Shown here in pieces: positions 59,141 through 64,000 of a stretch of 64,000 nucleotides of DNA (position 1 is its first letter; every line of letters begins with the position of its first letter). Source of the DNA: Daucus carota subsp. sativus (taxonomy: Eukaryota > Streptophyta > Magnoliopsida > Apiales > Apiaceae); assembly GCF_001625215.2 (NCBI RefSeq), contig NC_030382.2:48077364-48141363 (forward strand), read 5' to 3'. The position numbers and the translations under genes are program-made. The notes below the pieces were generated by a model that saw nothing but the letters and a program-made list of their open reading frames with translations, searched no databases and was not told the DNA's origin.

Positions 59141-59965
59141 ATTATTGTAAGCCTAATACCCAAATCAGAACGTTGCCTGTTCAAATTTGAAGCACCGAAA
59201 GAGAATATTAGACACGAGCTCCTCAACGAATCTTTATAACTCCAATTTAACAACAAAAGCACAACTTTATTTCGAGTACAAAATATATCTAACTTTTGTT
59301 TTCTTGTGCCAGATCTGAATCATCAGATAAGTATAGCAGATTCTATAATCCGGTCAAATACACATAAAAAACAAGGCATTCAACTTGCAGGCCGAGACTA
59401 ATAAAATTATAGTATAATTTTTGACTTGTTACATAAAATTAAAAACCAATTGTTGGTTTGTGCATATGACCTAACAACAGCAGCTTAGGCATAACCGCAT
59501 AAGTCTAAAATTAGCAAAATACAAAAAAGGACTGCCACAGAATTACGCAGATCTGCTGTGAAAACACATGCTTTTTTACTCATGTCATATGGAGATGATC
59601 ACTACCAACAAAAAAAGTTAAAATTATATGTAAATCTAAAACTGATTATAATTAAGTTACCACAAACAACTAACCAAATTGATTAAGAACACTAACACAG
59701 TTTTTAGGTCTGATGAGCTAAGAAAAATTGCATAACTTGTCGGATCTACAACTTAAGCGTATAAATTTACCTAGAAACAGACAAACGAGGATCTAAACTT
59801 AGTCTGAACAAGAAACTGAAAGTTCAAAAAAAAAAAAAAAAAACCTTAACTGCTAATGAAAAAAATTGGTTAAAAATGATAAGGCAATAAAGACAACAAA
59901 AGAGGAAGAAAGGAGCTTACCTAAGCGCACAAGCTCTACAGCGGAGTAAAGCTCCGATCAAAATG

Positions 59966-59978
59966 ATATATAAATAGG
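59966..59978 (-). promoter_or_regulatory. Putative TATA box of the 57.7-59.1 kb gene
   Basis: Minus-strand CTATTTATATATC, about 50 bp before a leader donor CTTAG|GTAAGC. The MITE at 59986-60832 begins only 8 bp further upstream. Confidence 0.5.
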
Positions 59979-59985
59979 TGTGTTA

Positions 59986-60832
59986 GGCCTCATTTGTTAA
60001 CAACTGAATCACACCAATCTGAACCATACCTCTTGTTCACACCGTTTGTTAAATTGACACAGCTGGACGACACAAAAAAAATTCTGGACGACAGAAAAAA
60101 TTTGTCTGGACGACTGAGGCATAAAAAGGAAGTTGGATGGTCCAGGGGATGATTATACAGTATACTTATACTAATGTTTTTTTTTTGAGTAGAATACTGA
60201 TGCTTTTTACTACCCCTTCGAGAGTTCTATATTAAAAACTATCAACTACCCATTCTTATTTTTTTATTAATTAAAAATAAAAATTAAGAGGTACGTATAA
60301 CAAATTAATTTAAAAACAAGGAGACTAGTTAAAATGTTTAATTAAATGAAAAAGTAAAAGTTTATTAACATTCTAATAAATTTTAATATGTTAGTCGTAT
60401 TTACAGTGTAATATACTATTAAAAAAATCATACCGCTAATCAAATTTTAAAAATCGATTTGGTCAAATATTTTTTAAGAATTAATCAAAGATATATTTCG
60501 AAATATATTTTGTTGTGTGAAAAAAAATAATATTCATATGTATCATTTTTTTTCCATACCATTATTTATTACCTAAATTAGGTTTAAAAATTAAAAACAA
60601 TTATTATATTAGAATATAGGAATAAACATACAAGATATTATTATATATATTCATTTTAAATGAATTCATGAATAGTGTATCATTATAATATAAATGTAAA
60701 ATAAACAAGCATTTCATTCAGAAACTAAAAAATTTAGTTATCAAATGATAACATTCATCCAGCATCCAGATTATCAATCATCCAGAAAATTAACTGTTCA
60801 GAATTTACCGTTCAGATTTAACAAATGACCCC
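59986..60832. mobile_element. Large Tourist/PIF-like MITE (847 bp)
   Basis: Ends GGCCTCATTTGTTAAC ... TTAACAAATGACCCC are inverted repeats with TTA on both sides (59983-59985 and 60833-60835). Subterminal 'tctgaac' and 'ttcaga' words are mirrored. AT-rich interior with no coding. Confidence 0.8.
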
Positions 60833-62412
60833 TTAGTATATGAAAGGAGGAAAATAAAAGGGAGAAAAAATGGTCGGAGGATAGACAAGGAAGAAAAGAA
60901 AACAATAAAGCAGGTTCAGACAGATATATAGAGGGGACATGAACTGGAGCAAGGCTGCTAGAAAAAGAGGCATGCAAGTTGTAATATTTCTGTAATTTTG
61001 TAAGAAAATATAATAAAAAAAATTCTCACGCTGGCGGTGCTTCATGCCAGAAATCTCATTGGTTTTCGCACCCATCCTACTCCTATTTTTAGATTATTAT
61101 TGAAACTTTCAAATTCTGAACGTTTCAACATAATAGCTGACCAGCTCCTCCGTTTAGATTATGTAATTAATTTAGCGAAAAATAACGTTTAGTACTTAGG
61201 ATCATGAACATCCCAACTTACAACATAATATAATTGATAGTACATATACAGCAAAATTAGATTTATCGTGACATATAACTTTTTTTGTAAGAATTTGGCA
61301 TGACATAATTGAAAGTATGACCCTGTTATGTCCCTTTGTCCCGCGGATTTTTTTACATTATTTTTTAACATGTACTTTAAATTTTTATAAAGTATAATTT
61401 TATATATTTTTTTAAATTTTTTTATGAATAAAAATTTGATGATTAATTCAAAAAAAATAAATTTTAAAATAGATATGTAACAATATTTTATGTGAGTCTC
61501 AAAATGCTCGTAAATAGTAAACATAAATAATCACATTGGAGGAAGAAACAGTAAACATAAACATATGGAAAATGAGGAAAACGCTATTCGATTGAAAATG
61601 CTTAAAGATATAAAAAAAATTCCAAAATTATTTTTTTAATGAAATAAATGGATTCCAAAAATAAAGCGAGAACACTTAATAATACTTTCCGAAAATATTA
61701 TGTCACGTAACAGACTCACTACATCATGTTATCTGAAAACATAAAGAGGCGTTTGGTTGATGGTTAATAAGCCCGGTTAACGAGAATCGGAACCTAATAC
61801 CCATACATTCCCATACATTATGTTTGGATTAGTAAAATATTTGCTTGGAATGGGAACCTCATTCCATCTTAAAGGGTAAATCAATACCTCCACACCCACC
61901 ATTTCCCATAACCTCCATTCTCATACTCCTCATTCCCATTCCCCATTCTCATTCCCACCAATCATCCAAACACACCCTACTTTACACGCGTACACAACAT
62001 TCATTATTCTTTCGTCTATCTGGTCTGGTCATGAACATTAAAATCACAGTTTTATCATCTTTCTTTCATCTATCAGAACGTGACGATGTACATTAACTTC
62101 TTAATCGATTTTTGTTTTTCACTAAATGATCCAAAACAACGCTTATCCAAGTTACATATATATGCAACGGTATTACCACTTTTTTTCCCTGGTCAGAGTG
62201 ACCTGATCATCTTTGAACACGACATATGTCTATTTATTAGACAGGCAAATTAGTGTCAACCAGAATTTCTAATTTTTCTGGTTATATGTTTTATCAATTT
62301 GAACGGAGGAAAAGTAAACGCGGTTAGGAATGGAATAGCTAGGAACATTTGAGGTTCGGAAGAGCTGCCCCGCCTTCCATTTTAAAAAAAAATTTGTCTA
62401 GTTAAGCACTAA
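60833..62412. other. Intergenic with a probable small MITE
   Basis: No gene seen. At about 61747-61979 'ggcgtttggttgatgg' and 'ccaatcatccaaacacaccc' are imperfect inverted ends of a likely PIF-like MITE; the target duplication is unclear. Confidence 0.5.
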
Positions 62413-62875
62413 CGGGGTGTATTCGATTGAGATTTTAATGCATTGTTTTTAGTCTATGGATTTTAATGGATTGTATGGGATTTTGATTTTTTGCGGATTC
62501 TTGATGAAATGTCGCAGAGTTGATAGGATTTAGGTACAATGCTTCGAAATCCCATTGAATTTGGTGGGATTTCAAAAAACTTAAAATACACTGAAGAATG
62601 CCACAAAATCCATCATTTTATGAAATGAAAAAAAATCCATCAGCATTTGAATACCATCAGATTTTAATGGATTTTAAACAATCCCAATTGAATACCATCG
62701 GATTTTAAAGCATAATTTAAAATCCCAATTGAATACCACTAGATTTTGTAGCATAGTTTAAAATCCCAATTGAATACCTCAAGATTTTAATGGATTTCAA
62801 ACAATCCCAATCGAATACCCTCGGATTTCATGAATGCAAAAAAATGCTTTAAAATCTCAATCCAATACACCCCTC
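62413..62875. mobile_element. Tourist/PIF-like MITE with internal subrepeats (463 bp)
   Basis: CGGGGTGTATTCGATTGAG ... TCCAATACACCCCTC, flanked by TAA on both sides. Inverted relative of 49852-50315, with the same repeated 'aatcccaattgaatacca' words. Confidence 0.88.
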
Positions 62876-63111
62876 TAAATTTTATAAGTTTGGTGGATTT
62901 TAATTAGTGTGGTTGGTGAATTTGGAGAGGATCCACTGTTATAAAGAAAAAATGGGAGCCAATCAAAATCAACCAAACTTATGAATTTTAGTGCTTAGAC
63001 ACACACTAGAAAAACTGTTTTAAAAAAAAAAATCTCAGTTCTCACTCTTTTCCGTGCTAATCCACAGTCGCGAACTCCCAGATTTGCCCGGATTTTTTTC
63101 CCTATATATAA

Positions 63112-64000
63112 CTAGTTGAGAAGCCGCGCGTTGCGGCGGCCTATAAAAATTATATTAATGATTTAATATTAATATTTGTAGAATGCAATAATTTTTGGCT
63201 GTTTATAAAAAGTATATTAATGATTAAAAATTGATATTTGTGGATAAAATAAATTTTATAGTATAAGAATCTTGATGTAATACCAATACTAATATATACA
63301 ATTGCAAAATTGGACAATGATTCATGGTGAAAAAATGAAAATAAATTTCTACACATAATTAACAATTTAAAGCACGACGAATCTTAATTTTATTTGTGTT
63401 TTTTTTAAAAGAAATCATGTTCTTACATTGTCACCTTCCTCCAATTTTTTTTGGATTGATTGTGCACAAAAAAATCTAACCTAAATCCGTGAGATAGCGG
63501 TCTATAACTACCCCTGCTTCTAACAACTTTTATTTTTTAATACTGTATGAACAGTTTTCACTTGAAAGTTGCTTGAACGGAGCAAACAGATAATTCGTGA
63601 ATAATATTTTCCTGTGTACAAAGTAAATCATATAAAAATTATCGTTGCAACAACTTTTATTTTTTTTAATACCGTATATATAAACAGCCTTCACTTGTCG
63701 TTGCAGAAGAACGGCACCACCGAGTTAGAAATCGAGTAAGAGAACTATCACCAGAGAGAGGTAGGGTTGTGGTAATGAGAGAGGAGGTTGTGTTTAGATG
63801 ATCCAAAACTACAACAATTTATATGGGTATTTATAGGTGCATAGAGACTTGTGTGCTACTCTTTCCCATAATTAAATAATCTGAAACAAAATCAGATTAA
63901 ATTTTTCAAGTTGCTATATTCCATAAATAATCTGAAACAAAATCAGATTCTGAAACTTGCTTCTAATATATCCGAAACTAAAAAAAGTAGTTTTAATTTT
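63112..64000 (-). mobile_element. Probable Helitron 3' end, partial
   Basis: On the minus strand a GC-rich hairpin (GCCGC ... GCGGC) is followed by TTCTCAA and CTAG at 63115-63112, then T. This matches a Helitron 3' terminus. The 5' end was not found and may lie beyond the window, so the right limit given is only the window edge. Confidence 0.5.

Noticed and set aside
1-64000. CRISPR array, bacterial operon or defence system
   Set aside because: No spaced direct repeats of that kind and no prokaryotic gene layout; all intact genes are plant nuclear types.

Overview
The window is nuclear DNA of a flowering plant. It is AT-rich, has introns with GT-AG borders, plant MITEs (Stowaway, Tourist/PIF-like, hAT-like), Helitrons, a SINE, a chloroplast DNA insert and plant-only gene families. 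The RbcS protein sequence suggests a eudicot, probably an asterid, but the species cannot be named from the sequence alone.

Layout. 1-6.9 kb: MITE-rich intergenic DNA with a broken chloroplast ndhG fragment. 7.0-9.5 kb: a group VI AP2/ERF transcription factor with a CRF domain, preceded by a spliced upstream ORF. 11.9-17.2 kb: MITEs, a long fold-back element, and a minus-strand Helitron (14205-17165) that carries a decayed CDC20-like gene and an RNase H-like fragment. 18.4-21.1 kb: a six-exon DFR/CCR-superfamily reductase on the minus strand with one GC-AG intron. 26.1-27.6 kb: an intact single-exon 3-ketoacyl-CoA synthase (KCS), with a KCS relic 2 kb downstream. 30.4-30.7 kb: a small CLE-type signalling peptide gene on the minus strand. 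31.7-34.6 kb: a three-exon DUF1218 four-helix membrane protein on the minus strand. 39-54.5 kb: three tandem RbcS genes. 55.2-55.5 kb: a small single-exon gene of unknown function. 57.7-59.1 kb: a three-exon gene of a plant family of unknown function. The rest is mostly MITEs and AT-rich intergenic DNA, with another Helitron end near 63.1 kb.

The most informative part is 33-55.5 kb. An ancestral block [DUF1218 5' end (-) / RbcS (+) / small gene (-)] has been copied to give three units. Unit 1 keeps DUF1218 and RbcS1 and has only a remnant of the small gene. Unit 2 keeps RbcS2. Unit 3 keeps an orphan DUF1218 first exon, RbcS3 and the intact small gene. The three RbcS genes encode the same mature protein. 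RbcS3 looks mosaic: its promoter and exon 1 match RbcS2, while exon 2 to exon 3 match RbcS1, which points to gene conversion. Because the units are paralogous, they act as empty-site references. They fix the ends of a 1.9-kb Helitron (A/T target) and several MITEs (TAA-type target duplications) without outside data.

I found no clearly new biological system such as a defence island. The strongest leads are the gene-carrying Helitron, the RbcS conversion mosaic, the spliced uORF on the ERF gene, and a MITE sitting directly upstream of a TATA box.
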